Notes: generated by a model not told the origin, from the letters alone. Numbered from the stretch's first letter, positions 1 to 8,120 are shown. The stretch: DNA of 64,000 nt from an uncultured Christensenella sp. (GCA_910578145.1 CAJTPJ010000005.1:1-64000); one strand, 5' to 3'. Numbers and translations are program-made.

Positions 1-105
1 TAGCTTTCATACGTTTACCTCAAATAATTACTAGTTATTTTTGGGAAAGGAAACGAATATTTTTATATAAAAACACAAGAATTAAATATAATTCTTTATA
101 CTTAA

Positions 106-136
106 AACGGCAGTTTTTACTGCCGTTAATTTTTTT
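106..136 (+). terminator. Rho-independent terminator upstream of integrase A
   Basis: A 9-bp stem (AACGGCAGT / ACTGCCGTT) with a four-base loop is followed by a run of seven T. It ends a transcript entering from the left and leaves the integrase with only its own ribosome site (AAGGAG at 139-144). Confidence 0.8.
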
Positions 137-151
137 ATAAGGAGATTTTAT

Positions 152-1447
152 ATGATTGATTTGTGTATCAAGAAGCGATTTACAACGAAGGGTGCGGTAT
201 TTGAATACCGCTTTGAGATTGCGCGTGTCGACGGTAAGAGAAAGTGGAAGACAAAGAGTGGATTCAAAACAGTAACTGAAGCGCGTAAAGCAGGCAAAGC
301 GGCGATGATGCAGCATGAAAATTACGGTCATGTTGTCAAAGACCAAATTTCAGTAGCTGACTTTTTTGATGTTTGGTTTGAAAAGGATTGTATGGTAGAT
401 TTAAAGCCGACAACACTAACTAATTACAAGAAATCTATAGATAATTTAATCAAACCTAAATTGGGTACTTATAGGTTAAAGTCTTTAACAAGAGAGTTGC
501 TGCAAGCATTTTTAATTGAAATGTATGACGAAGGTTATTCTATAAATTCACTAATTTCTCTAAAAGCACTAATTACAAAAAGTATGAATTATGCAGTAGA
601 TAATCATTATATGGTTTGCTCTGCGGCAGCCAGATTAAAAGTTCCGAAAAATAGAATACCCCAAACACCGACAAGGTCAGCTCCGCATCATTATATTAAG
701 TCTGAAGTAATGGTGAAAATTTTTGAACGATTTCCCGAAAGAAGTTCAAGTTATATTCCATTGAAACTTGGGTATGAGTGCGGTTTGCGTTTGGGTGAAA
801 CTTTCGGTTTGTGTTGGGAAGATATAGATTTGGTAAACAAAGTAATTTATATTAACCGGCAAGTACAATGGTATCCCGATAGAGAAAGAACGGTATTTGA
901 CAAGTTAACAAAGAACGGCTCAACAGAATGTGGGAACGGATATTGGTATTTTTCCTCGCCTAAATATAATTCTTATCGTGTTATTGAAATTAGTGATGAA
1001 TTAGCCGAAGTTTTGTGCAGAGAAAAGAAAAGGCAAGAGAAAGCAGAGGAGTACTATGGAGTATATTATCAGAAATACTATGCAGATATCCCCTTATCAT
1101 TTGACGGCAAATCAAACATAAATCAATCTATTCCAAATAGAATAAGAATACAAGAAACGGAATATCCTGTTCGTTTTGTATGTATAAGAGAGAACGGTAC
1201 TTTTATTAGCCCCAGAACGATGCAACACGCAACAAAAATAATAAAAAACAGCATTTGCGAAGAATTCGATTATCATTCGTTGAGGCATACTCACGCAAGC
1301 ATTCTTGCTGAAAGTGGGGTTGCGCAGAAGTACATTCAAAGTAGATTAGGTCACGCAAATTTAAGAACTACATTTGACGTATACGAACATATTACGGATG
1401 ATATGATACAGCGCGGAAGAAAAATAATCAATGGCGTTTTTAATTGA
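152..1447 (+). CDS. int: Tyrosine recombinase/integrase of element A
   Basis: 431-residue site-specific tyrosine recombinase. It has an N-terminal arm-binding region (about 5-60), a SAM-like core-binding domain (about 65-160) and a catalytic domain (about 175-425). The catalytic set is visible: R213 (GLRLGE), H375 and R378 (HSLRH), H401 (LGH) and Y411 (DVYEH). ATG at 152 follows AAGGAG with good spacing. By eye about two thirds of its residues match the integrase at 50384, and both lie just before a copy of the GGGtGRT gene 3' end. It is therefore the right-end integrase of a separate, related element whose body lies left of the window. It presumably integrates and excises that element at the same attachment site. 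Confidence 0.95.
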   Translation: MIDLCIKKRFTTKGAVFEYRFEIARVDGKRKWKTKSGFKTVTEARKAGKAAMMQHENYGHVVKDQISVADFFDVWFEKDCMVDLKPTTLTNYKKSIDNLIKPKLGTYRLKSLTRELLQAFLIEMYDEGYSINSLISLKALITKSMNYAVDNHYMVCSAAARLKVPKNRIPQTPTRSAPHHYIKSEVMVKIFERFPERSSSYIPLKLGYECGLRLGETFGLCWEDIDLVNKVIYINRQVQWYPDRERTVFDKLTKNGSTECGNGYWYFSSPKYNSYRVIEISDELAEVLCREKKRQEKAEEYYGVYYQKYYADIPLSFDGKSNINQSIPNRIRIQETEYPVRFVCIRENGTFISPRTMQHATKIIKNSICEEFDYHSLRHTHASILAESGVAQKYIQSRLGHANLRTTFDVYEHITDDMIQRGRKIINGVFN

Positions 1448-1553
1448 AAACAACCATAGCGAGAAAAAAAGCAATCCTATGGTTGGTCAATAAGTTTTTA
1501 TTCGTAATTAGAAAAGCTGCAAAATGGTATACATTTATGCAAAAAATGACGTT

Positions 1554-1591
1554 AATGTGGACGAGAATGGGGTTCTCGTCCACATTTTTAC
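1554..1591 (+). terminator. Integrase A terminator built from arm-type repeat
   Basis: Perfect 14-bp inverted repeat AATGTGGACGAGAA, five-base loop, TTCTCGTCCACATT, then TTTTTA. It works as an intrinsic terminator for integrase A. The same arms recur unchanged after integrase B (51700-51732), and single GTGGACGAG units flank both ends of element B, so it may also be an integrase arm-binding site. Confidence 0.75.
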
Positions 1592-1621
1592 GAAATTCAA
1601 AGATTTTTAATATCAAATTTG

Positions 1622-1661
1622 CGTCCACATTTTGAAATGAATGTGGACGAGACGTGGACGC
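1622..1661. repeat. GTGGACG arm-type repeats, element A right end
   Basis: CGTCCACAT (1622-1630) faces ATGTGGACG (1641-1649), followed at once by another GTGGACG. The matching cluster in element B is at 51760-51812. The spacing and position suit binding sites of the tyrosine integrase N-terminal domain. Confidence 0.5.
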
Positions 1662-1690
1662 GATACAATGTTTTACTTACAAATAAAGAA

Positions 1691-1720
1691 ATAGTGGTTT
1701 CTTCTGAAACCACTATATTT
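1691..1720 (+). terminator. Intrinsic terminator-like hairpin
   Basis: ATAGTGGTTTC, TTCT loop, GAAACCACTAT, then ATTTT. It separates the element A integrase region from the displaced gene-end copy and could stop transcription in either direction. Confidence 0.6.
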
Positions 1721-1761
1721 TGTAATTAAATTATTTTAATACACTAGATATTGTGTATTTA

Positions 1762-1834
1762 TTACTTTGTCATAGCCTCTTGTACAGCCACGGCTACAGC
1801 CACAGTAGCTCCCACCATAGGGTTGTTGCCCAAC
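1762..1834 (-). pseudogene. Displaced 3' end of GGGtGRT gene (junction of elements A and B)
   Basis: Read on the minus strand this encodes GNNPMVGAT...QEAMTK and a stop, the same C-terminus as the intact gene at 51920-52924. The codons differ at many third positions. No start or upstream part of the gene is present. It is best read as the replacement 3' end that element A carried; it was cut off from the gene when element B inserted at the same core. The shared 13-bp block GGGTTGTTGCCCA (1820-1832, again 51981-51993) is the likely crossover core. Confidence 0.85.
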
Positions 1835-1862
1835 GGTTTTTTGCGTTTCAAACCGTTTTTAT
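1832..1862 (+). terminator. Terminator at the left edge of element B
   Basis: AACGGTTT, ten-base loop, AAACCGTT, then a T-rich run, starting directly at the core. It would stop transcription from element A or the host entering element B. Confidence 0.6.
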
Positions 1863-2281
1863 TTGATACAATTTGCAGTATTCAATAAATTAAAAAACAC
1901 AATATATTGTGGTTGTTCGGTCTAATTTGGTCGAATTTGTATTTATCTGTTTTTATCAATTTTTGACTGAAATGTGGACGAGATGTGGACGAGAGGGGGT
2001 GTAACAATCCTATGGTTTTTAGCGTTTTTTGTAGGTATATATTCCATTCCTATGGTTGGACACTTTTTTTGTTCTCATTTTATTATAAATAGATACGGAT
2101 TAAAACAGATTAAAACAATTAAGAATAATGAATAAGAACTAAATTGATTATATTTTAAAAATAAGTAATAGATTGAAATGATTAATAAAACTATTTATAG
2201 TTTATTATTAAATAAAAGAAACAAAGATAATTTATAAGTTATTCAAGCGATAATGTAACGAAAAATTAGGGATCATAACTT
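1863..2281. other. Gene-free left end of element B
   Basis: No gene is seen. It contains TTGCAGTATTCAA (1873-1885), repeated exactly at the right end (51884-51896); the palindrome CACAATATATTGTG (1898-1911); two tandem TGTGGACGAGA units (1971-1994); and two CCTATGGTT motifs near 2007 and 2050. These look like integrase or excisionase sites and a leftover gene-end hairpin. Confidence 0.55.
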
Positions 2282-2923
2282 ATGGCACAAAAGCGGTTTG
2301 ACGAATATTTTGCAAAGGTGGTTTTGGAGAGATGTTTTCCCGAAAAGTTTTACAATTTGCAAATTGCAGATAAACCAGATTTGCGATGTGGTAATGAAAT
2401 AGGTATAGAAGTAACGAATTGTATGCCAGAAAAAGCCGTTGAAGCGTTTAATCTTTGGGACAGGGCAGCCAAACAAGGAAAGCAAACGCCGCCGCGCATT
2501 TTAGAGAGATTGGAGCAATTAAAAGATATTGTTCACCTTGAAGGTAATGAATTAATATGGGAACAGGGTTCATATGTGGAAGATGACATAGACAATTCCC
2601 CAATAAAAGAATTTATAAATGCTGTTACAAGCAAAGTTGAACGGCTGAATAGTACAAACGCAAATTATGCGGAAATGAAAAGTTATGAGTTGTTTGTAAA
2701 TTCTACCATTGATATATCTACATTCAATCAAATTTATGAGATATTAGCGAGAGTGTCGGAATTAAATAATAAACCGAAAAAATTTGATAACATCCATTTA
2801 ATTACTATTAACCAAAAATTATTTACTTTTGATATAGCCAATAACACATTTGGCGTAAAGTATTTATACACACGTTTGGAACGAATGGCGCAGATAGCTC
2901 GCAACTTATATAAAGGAATCTAA
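2282..2923 (+). CDS. Unrecognised protein, possible PD-(D/E)XK-type nuclease
   Basis: 213 residues, no signal peptide or membrane segment, so probably cytoplasmic. Near the N-terminus it reads KPDLRC...IGIEVT: P32-D33 followed ten residues later by E43-V-T45. This resembles the PD-(D/E)XK nuclease core with the lysine replaced by threonine. The rest is helical and charged and I do not recognise the family. It is the first gene inside the element's left end, a common place for defence cargo, and is followed after 80 bases by another unrecognised gene with zinc-binding motifs. The nuclease idea is inference from the motif only. Confidence 0.6.
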   Translation: MAQKRFDEYFAKVVLERCFPEKFYNLQIADKPDLRCGNEIGIEVTNCMPEKAVEAFNLWDRAAKQGKQTPPRILERLEQLKDIVHLEGNELIWEQGSYVEDDIDNSPIKEFINAVTSKVERLNSTNANYAEMKSYELFVNSTIDISTFNQIYEILARVSELNNKPKKFDNIHLITINQKLFTFDIANNTFGVKYLYTRLERMAQIARNLYKGI

Positions 2924-2955
2924 CAGCAAGTGAAATTAAAAAACCGGTTTGATTT

Positions 2956-2964
2956 TGCTATAAT
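2956..2964 (+). promoter_or_regulatory. Extended -10 promoter before the 3012 gene
   Basis: TGCTATAAT is an extended -10 match with no clear -35. It would let the second gene of the pair be expressed independently. Confidence 0.4.
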
Positions 2965-3011
2965 TTTATTGATAACAAATTCTTATAGAAATTAAAAGAG
3001 AGGTGATTTAT

Positions 3012-4085
3012 TTGGCCGTTAATTTACGTGATCAAATAGAATACTATCATTACTTGACGCGCGAGCAAGAAATTGAAGCAACCAAACGCTCTAATTCAAT
3101 ATTATATGAAGCAAGACGCAATGCAAAAATAGATAAGTGCTTGATTTGCGGTAGAGCGATGAATAGTTTTTGCAACTCTCATACCGTACCACAATTTTCT
3201 TTGCGAAAAATAAGTCCAGACGGTATTGTTTTGAATTTCAATTCTTTGCTTGAAAGTCCTGCTATGAGGAAAGATTCTGGTTTAAATCAAGCAGGAGTTT
3301 TTCATGTTATCTGTCACGATTGTGACAATAAAGTTTTTCAGGAATATGAAAATCCAAATAATTATAAAGAAGAAAGTCTGTCGACGAAAATGATGGCGGA
3401 AATTGCACTAAAAAATTATTTGAAGTTAATTGACAAAAAGCTATTCGAGCGAGTTCTTAATCAGTTATTAATTCAGCGTTTTCCACACCACCAATCAGCA
3501 ATGCAACACAGATTGGATGTTGTGGAGTTTGACTATAACAATTATAAAGTTGGATTTGAAAAAGCGAAAAGACTGTCTAAAAAAGATGATAATGACGGAT
3601 ACTATTTGATTTATTATAAACTATTGAATTATACTGCTCCAATGGCTTTTCAAGCTGCAATTACTTTAGCGGTAGATTTTGAAGGCGAAATTGTAAATGC
3701 AATTTATAATATGAATTCGAATTACAAAATGAAAGAATTACATTTGGCTGTGTTGCCGATGAATGGAAAGACGGCGATTGTTATGTTCATTGATAATGGG
3801 GAAAAGAGATATAAATCATTTATTCGACAATTTAATCAATTGTCTGAATGTGATAAGTTAGGGGCGATAAACTATCTTATTTTTTTGTATTCAGAAGATT
3901 ACTTTTTTTCAAAAACAATTAAAGACAAAATAGATACAGATTGCTTAAGACGAATAGCAGGAATTATGCCACAGTATTATACATTTGAAACAAAAGAACC
4001 GCGCGAGTTATTATCTGGCGATTTTAGATTGGATAAATGGAATAGCATACCGAATTTGTTAGATCGTACTTATGCGATTGAGTAA
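3012..4085 (+). CDS. Unrecognised protein with HNH/treble-clef-like zinc motif
   Basis: 357 residues from a TTG start at 3012, chosen because GAGAGGTGA (2998-3006) ends five bases before it; the GTG at 3003 lies inside that site. The N-terminal third has CLICG, then SHTVPQ about 16 residues on, then CHDCD. This C-x2-C / S-H / C-x2-C layout resembles HNH-like or treble-clef zinc domains seen in nucleases. The remaining two thirds match nothing I recognise. No membrane segment. With the preceding nuclease-like gene it forms a two-gene unit at the element's left end. A nuclease or defence role is possible but unproven. Confidence 0.6.
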   Translation: MAVNLRDQIEYYHYLTREQEIEATKRSNSILYEARRNAKIDKCLICGRAMNSFCNSHTVPQFSLRKISPDGIVLNFNSLLESPAMRKDSGLNQAGVFHVICHDCDNKVFQEYENPNNYKEESLSTKMMAEIALKNYLKLIDKKLFERVLNQLLIQRFPHHQSAMQHRLDVVEFDYNNYKVGFEKAKRLSKKDDNDGYYLIYYKLLNYTAPMAFQAAITLAVDFEGEIVNAIYNMNSNYKMKELHLAVLPMNGKTAIVMFIDNGEKRYKSFIRQFNQLSECDKLGAINYLIFLYSEDYFFSKTIKDKIDTDCLRRIAGIMPQYYTFETKEPRELLSGDFRLDKWNSIPNLLDRTYAIE

Positions 4086-4216
4086 AATTGACTAAGTTAA
4101 TCAAAAAATTATAAAAGGACTCTGTTAAAGACTTAATAGTTGGAATTGGGGCAAAAGCCTTGACTAAAAACTAACAATAAATTATAATATCTCGCGTTAT
4201 AAGATGGAGGTGTAAA

Positions 4217-4384
4217 ATGCGGGATACTGCTATATGCCCAAATTGTGGTGCGGAACAAAAAGGTCTTAATTTAAATGAAACAAAAGGCTCGGTTGTTTGT
4301 TATAGTTGCGACACCAAATTTGAAGTGGATATCAATGAGCAAACAAGTAATTATCAAAATAAGAATTATGAAACGGCGGAGTAA
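4217..4384 (+). CDS. Small zinc-ribbon protein
   Basis: 55 residues with two cysteine pairs, CPNCG (7-11) and CYSC (28-31), the usual spacing of a rubredoxin-like zinc ribbon. ATG at 4217 follows GGAGGTG. The polar C-terminal tail shows no membrane segment. It may be a stand-alone nucleic-acid or protein-binding ribbon. It lies downstream of the two unrecognised left-end genes and ends before a strong terminator, so it could belong to the same transcript. Specific role unknown. Confidence 0.65.
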   Translation: MRDTAICPNCGAEQKGLNLNETKGSVVCYSCDTKFEVDINEQTSNYQNKNYETAE

Positions 4385-4447
4385 AGCGCACTTCCCATAG
4401 GGAATTAAAAAACTAAATTATTAAGAGTTATACTTTCAAGCGAGGAC

Positions 4448-4481
4448 AAAAGCTCTCGAACAATTTGTTCGAGAGCTTTTT
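4448..4481. terminator. Bidirectional terminator
   Basis: Perfect 15-bp stem AAAAGCTCTCGAACA / TGTTCGAGAGCTTTT with a three-base loop. T runs occur on both strands, so it can serve the zinc-ribbon gene (plus) and the lipoprotein gene (minus). Confidence 0.85.
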
Positions 4482-4545
4482 ACTACAAACCTTTTAGAAA
4501 GATAAATTGAAATTTATAATTAGCTTATAGGCACTACATAATGCT

Positions 4546-5691
4546 TCACTTTAAATCGTTTTTTGATAGCGGAAAAAAAACAATACTTTCCGTGTTTTTA
4601 GCATCTGTAATAAGAGGCGTTTGTCTTGCACTTTTATCGGCAGTGTTAAAGTCAATAATATAGCCCACATTACGCATTTGCTTATCTTTTCTGACAGTTA
4701 TATATCTTGAATTAAAGTATATATGCTCATCCTTTGTATGCACACTTGCAATGCTTGTATCTTGCGGGAACGAATATACTTCTTCAACAGCGTGCGTTGT
4801 TGTGTCCAATTTGTACAGTTTATCAGCAAGGACAACATATATATTCTCGCCGACACAACAAATTCCGTTTACATTCTTATTAAAATGTATAGTATCTACA
4901 ATATCAAGTGTGTCGCAGTCGATTATATCTACTTTGGTTTGACGAGTGGATAAGTTCTTGTCCGTAAGGCTTTCATTTACAACGGCATATAAATACTTGC
5001 CGTATTTTGTTGAGTATATATAATCGGTAGCTGTTACTTGATTTGCATTATACTGAAAATGCTTTTCTTGCCATTCGCCCGTTATAATATTATATTTAGC
5101 AACCGAAGCTCCACAATATACGGGGTCTATATCGTATCGCCAAAAACAACCCGACAAATACAAAGTGTCGCCATCTATAAATAATGTGTTTGGTGTTATT
5201 TCAATTTGCTTTTCTAAATATAAGTTTTTGTTTATGTCTTGTATGACAAGTAAGTTAAGATATACATTCTTTTCATAATCTATATTGCCGTTCATAACGG
5301 CTACAATATTCTCGCCGTTAAGCGCAATGTTCCACACCCCTGAATACTGCGGATTATCTAAAAGATAAAACTCTTCGAAGCTACCGTCTTGTTGCATAAT
5401 CAAGTGATTGTTTGCACGATGTCCACCTGCAATAAATTGTTCTCCCGCAAGCATACTTTTAGAAATATTTGTGGCACTAATGTCTTTTAAAATAGTAGGA
5501 TTACCGTCTATATCGACGCCTTCTATTCTGCTATTACCGTTGTTAGTTCCACTGTATATGATATAATATGCTGTTGGGTTCGCCGAAAGATTTCTTGAAC
5601 TACAAGCAGCAAAGCTAAAAATTGCGACCACTATGAGTGTAAGTACGAATAGTTTTTTAATTATTTGAGCCATTATATTGTTGCCTTGCAC
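4546..5691 (-). CDS. Secreted lipoprotein, probable beta-propeller
   Basis: 381 residues from a GTG start (GGAGG eight bases upstream); an ATG at 5673 is the alternative. The N-terminus has lysines, a hydrophobic stretch and the lipobox FAAC, so it should be lipid-anchored outside the membrane. The body repeats a theme of short beta strands with phrases such as GDTLYLSG, GENIYVVLADKLYKLD and DEHIYFNSRYI, which suggests a six- or seven-bladed propeller of the kind that reports ligand or surface binding. It stands alone on the minus strand with its own promoter and terminator, a moron-like cargo unit. The substrate is unknown. Confidence 0.75.
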   Translation of the reverse strand: MQGNNIMAQIIKKLFVLTLIVVAIFSFAACSSRNLSANPTAYYIIYSGTNNGNSRIEGVDIDGNPTILKDISATNISKSMLAGEQFIAGGHRANNHLIMQQDGSFEEFYLLDNPQYSGVWNIALNGENIVAVMNGNIDYEKNVYLNLLVIQDINKNLYLEKQIEITPNTLFIDGDTLYLSGCFWRYDIDPVYCGASVAKYNIITGEWQEKHFQYNANQVTATDYIYSTKYGKYLYAVVNESLTDKNLSTRQTKVDIIDCDTLDIVDTIHFNKNVNGICCVGENIYVVLADKLYKLDTTTHAVEEVYSFPQDTSIASVHTKDEHIYFNSRYITVRKDKQMRNVGYIIDFNTADKSARQTPLITDAKNTESIVFFPLSKNDLK

Positions 5692-5754
5692 TTCGCTATG
5701 CCTCCAAATATTTCCTTTAATACATATATTAAAATTACCGTTTATCGTACAGTT

Positions 5755-5783
5755 ATTATATCACGAAAATTGAAATAGCGCAA
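5755..5783 (-). promoter_or_regulatory. Promoter of the lipoprotein gene
   Basis: On the minus strand: TTGCGC, 17-base spacer, TATAAT. It is correctly placed for the gene ending at 4546. Confidence 0.65.
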
Positions 5784-5827
5784 CCGATGGAATTTTGCGG
5801 AAAATATAAAACATATCTATATCTCAC

Positions 5828-5845
5828 TAGGCTACGAGTAGCCTA
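5828..5845. promoter_or_regulatory. 18-bp palindrome upstream of the repair cassette
   Basis: TAGGCTAC-GA-GTAGCCTA is a perfect palindrome between the divergent lipoprotein and repair genes. It has the size of a dimeric repressor operator. It does not match the Clostridia/Bacillus LexA box. The rest of the 5692-6042 interval holds a weak hairpin with a T run (5936-5958) and no gene. Confidence 0.45.
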
Positions 5846-6042
5846 ATTCGTCCACGAAAAAAAGTACAGAAAAGGTACAGTTAACGCTATGCCTAAATCT
5901 TTTATTTGCGTCTTATTATATTCCCTATGGGAATTACGGCAATCCGCCGTTATTTTTTTGCTTAAAATTCCATACTAACTGTATGCTAAGCTATGAGAAA
6001 GTGTATGTCGCAATGCTGCTTTATATAAATGACGAGGGTATA

Positions 6043-6243
6043 ATGAAACCCGTTGCGGTAGAGTGGCCGGACGGAACACGATTTGATATAGATAAAGTTA
6101 TAGACGAGCGCAACGCCCCGCCAGAACATACCGGAGGTGTGCTTACGAGAAAGTATAAAGTCATTATAAAGGGCAAAGAGAAAATAATATATTTGGATAA
6201 GCAGACAAATAGGTGGTTCGTGGAAAAGCCGTTGTACGATTAA
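6043..6243 (+). CDS. Small unrecognised protein ahead of the Y-family polymerase
   Basis: 66 residues if ATG 6043 is used, which has GAGG just upstream; in-frame starts reach back to 5983. It reads as a compact beta-rich domain (VEWPDGTRFDIDKVI...YKVIIKGKEKIIYLD...RWFVEKP), resembling small SH3-like or YodL-type folds, but no family is recognised. It is directly followed by the polymerase, so a role as partner or regulator of translesion synthesis is a context guess only. Confidence 0.55.
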   Translation: MKPVAVEWPDGTRFDIDKVIDERNAPPEHTGGVLTRKYKVIIKGKEKIIYLDKQTNRWFVEKPLYD

Positions 6244-6271
6244 GTACGGCGGCTTTGCTCATACTTTGAAT

Positions 6272-7522
6272 ATGCGAACAATACTTCATAGCGACTTGAA
6301 TAATTTTTATGCCTCGGTTGAGTGTTTAAGAAATCCCGAAATACGCAACTTCCCCGTTGTAGTTGTGGGAAGTAAAGAGGATAGGCACGGAATAGTTCTT
6401 GCAAAGAATATGATAGCAAAAGGATTCGGTGTAAAGACGGGCGACGTGTATTGGGAAGCAAAACAGAAATGCGGCGGAACGCTCGTGGAAGTGCAAGCAG
6501 ATTTTTCTACCTATATAAACGTATCAAGAGAAGTACGCAAGATTTACGAAGACTATGCTGACAGAATAGAAGCCTACGGCATAGACGAATGCTGGTTAGA
6601 TGTCAGTTCGAGTTTAAAGCTGTTTGGTAGCGGCAGAGAAATAGCCGAAACTATAAGAGAGCGGATAAAGAAAGAAATAGGGTTGACCGTAAGTATAGGG
6701 GTAAGTTGGAACAAGATATTCGCAAAGCTCGGCTCGGATATGAAAAAGCCGGACGCAGTGACAGAAATTACCCCCGAAAACTATAAAACAAAAGTCTGGA
6801 CTTTACCCGTGGAAGATTTGTTGTACGTCGGCAGAGCTACGCAACAGAAGCTCAACCGTATAGGCATAAAAACAATAGGCGACCTTGCCCAAGCCGATGA
6901 GCAGACGCTTGTAAATCTGCTCGGTAAGTGGGGAAGTTATCTTCATACGTTTGCAAACGGCAAGGACGAATCGCCTGTAACAAAAATAGGCGAAGAGGAA
7001 TCAATTAAATCCATAGGCAACAGTCTTACCGTTTATAGAGATTTGGTGGACGACGATGACGTAGAGCCTGTAATTTATCTGCTTGCGGACAGTGTATGCG
7101 CAAGAATGAGAGAGGCAGGACTGAACAAAGCTCGCACCGTTCACGTCTATGCAAGAGCAAACAATTTGGTTGGTTTTCAGAAACAGGGAAAACTGTCTCG
7201 ACCTTCCGGCACTATGCAGTACGTAGCAAAAACGGCGTTTGAACTGTTTAAGGAAGTCTATCCGTGGGAAAAGCCTGTGCGCAGCTTGGGAATATCCGTT
7301 TCGGGCTTTTTATTCGGAAACGAACAGCTCGATTTGTTTGGGGATTTGGAAAAGGACGAAAAGCAAAAGCGGTTGGATAATGCAATAGACAAACTGAGGG
7401 CAAAGTATGGGAACAACATAATTCAAGCGGCAATAGTTTATAATGACCCGAAATTAAAAGATTTGGATATAAAGGGGGAACATACAATTCACCCTTATAG
7501 CTTTTTCAAAAACAATAAGTAA
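6272..7522 (+). CDS. Y-family translesion DNA polymerase (DinB/UmuC type)
   Basis: 416 residues from ATG 6272 (TTG 6266 is in frame). It bypasses damaged template bases. The N-terminal metal ligand is in HSDLNNFYASVE (D8) and the catalytic pair is D105-E106 in YGIDECWLD, a variant of the usual YSIDE. SIGVSWNKIFAKLGSDMKKP (about 147-166) is the conserved palm/thumb element, then helix-hairpin-helix and little-finger domains. EQLDLFG (351-357) fits a sliding-clamp motif. It heads a repair cassette with SRAP, Ku and ligase. Such polymerases are normally SOS-induced, but I see no LexA site. It may help the element or host survive damage during transfer. Confidence 0.93.
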   Translation: MRTILHSDLNNFYASVECLRNPEIRNFPVVVVGSKEDRHGIVLAKNMIAKGFGVKTGDVYWEAKQKCGGTLVEVQADFSTYINVSREVRKIYEDYADRIEAYGIDECWLDVSSSLKLFGSGREIAETIRERIKKEIGLTVSIGVSWNKIFAKLGSDMKKPDAVTEITPENYKTKVWTLPVEDLLYVGRATQQKLNRIGIKTIGDLAQADEQTLVNLLGKWGSYLHTFANGKDESPVTKIGEEESIKSIGNSLTVYRDLVDDDDVEPVIYLLADSVCARMREAGLNKARTVHVYARANNLVGFQKQGKLSRPSGTMQYVAKTAFELFKEVYPWEKPVRSLGISVSGFLFGNEQLDLFGDLEKDEKQKRLDNAIDKLRAKYGNNIIQAAIVYNDPKLKDLDIKGEHTIHPYSFFKNNK

Positions 7523-7550
7523 AGCACACTTTACGAGTGCGCTTTTAGTT
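7521..7550. terminator. Convergent terminator between polymerase and SRAP gene
   Basis: AAAGCACACT, loop TTACG, AGTGCGCTTT (one mismatch), T-rich on both sides. The SRAP stop codon lies in the loop, so both convergent genes share it. Confidence 0.7.
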
Positions 7551-8085
7551 TTATTTGATTGTCCGCTAATATGAATTGACGGGCAAAATTTGTATCGTTC
7601 AAATAATAGTCTTTTATATCGTCGCCCACAATAACGGGTATGCGGTGGTGGTATCTTTCTACGGGCGGGGTGGACTGTTTTGTAAGAATAATAAACTTGC
7701 TTTCGCCGTCCTCATTGCGGAAGAAACCGCCAAGATATAATACTTTTCCGTCCGAACGTTCAAAGTAGTACTTATTCTTTTGAGTATCCCATTCGTAGAA
7801 GCCGCTTGCCGGAATTAAACATCTGCGTTCCAAAAAACTCTTGCGGAAGGTCTGTTTGTCTGTAACCGTTTCCGCACGGGCGTTAATAAGCACGCCTTTA
7901 CCGTCAAACTTACTAAATCCCCATTTTGAAAGTATAGGGTGTTTCTCTTGCGTTAGTATAGGCAAGTAATAAGTAGGGTAAATATCGCCGAATTTAATCT
8001 GAACGTTTTTCTCGCTTTCAGGCAGTCCTTCTAAAATTTTCTGTATGTCTTTATCGTTACCGCCAAAATGAAATCTTCCGCACAT
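7531..8085 (-). CDS. SOS response-associated peptidase (SRAP/YedK/HMCES family)
   Basis: 184 residues beginning MCGRF. C2, exposed after Met removal, is the residue that in this family forms a thiazolidine crosslink with abasic sites in single-stranded DNA. Other family marks are NARAET (about 66-71), PASGFYEW (about 91-98) and HHRIPVI near residue 145. The size is normal for the family. It is convergent with the Y-family polymerase; the two functions complement each other (shielding abasic sites, bypassing lesions). Single-stranded DNA is also the form in which the element transfers, so protection of transferred DNA is a reasonable inference. Confidence 0.93.
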   Translation of the reverse strand: MCGRFHFGGNDKDIQKILEGLPESEKNVQIKFGDIYPTYYLPILTQEKHPILSKWGFSKFDGKGVLINARAETVTDKQTFRKSFLERRCLIPASGFYEWDTQKNKYYFERSDGKVLYLGGFFRNEDGESKFIILTKQSTPPVERYHHRIPVIVGDDIKDYYLNDTNFARQFILADNQIKLKAHS

Positions 8086-8120
8086 ACATTAAGTTTGCTC
8101 TTTTTGCAGAATATTATTGT

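Noticed and set aside
1444..1635. Short overlapping frames after integrase A (both strands)
   Set aside because: They lie over the terminator and arm repeats, lack ribosome sites and encode no recognisable protein.
3003..3011. GTG at 3003 as start of the zinc-motif gene
   Set aside because: The GTG is part of the GAGAGGTGA ribosome site, so the TTG at 3012 is the better start.
5828..5845. Palindrome as LexA box for the repair cassette
   Set aside because: It does not fit the CGAAC-N4-GTTCG form of Gram-positive LexA sites; kept only as an unspecified operator.
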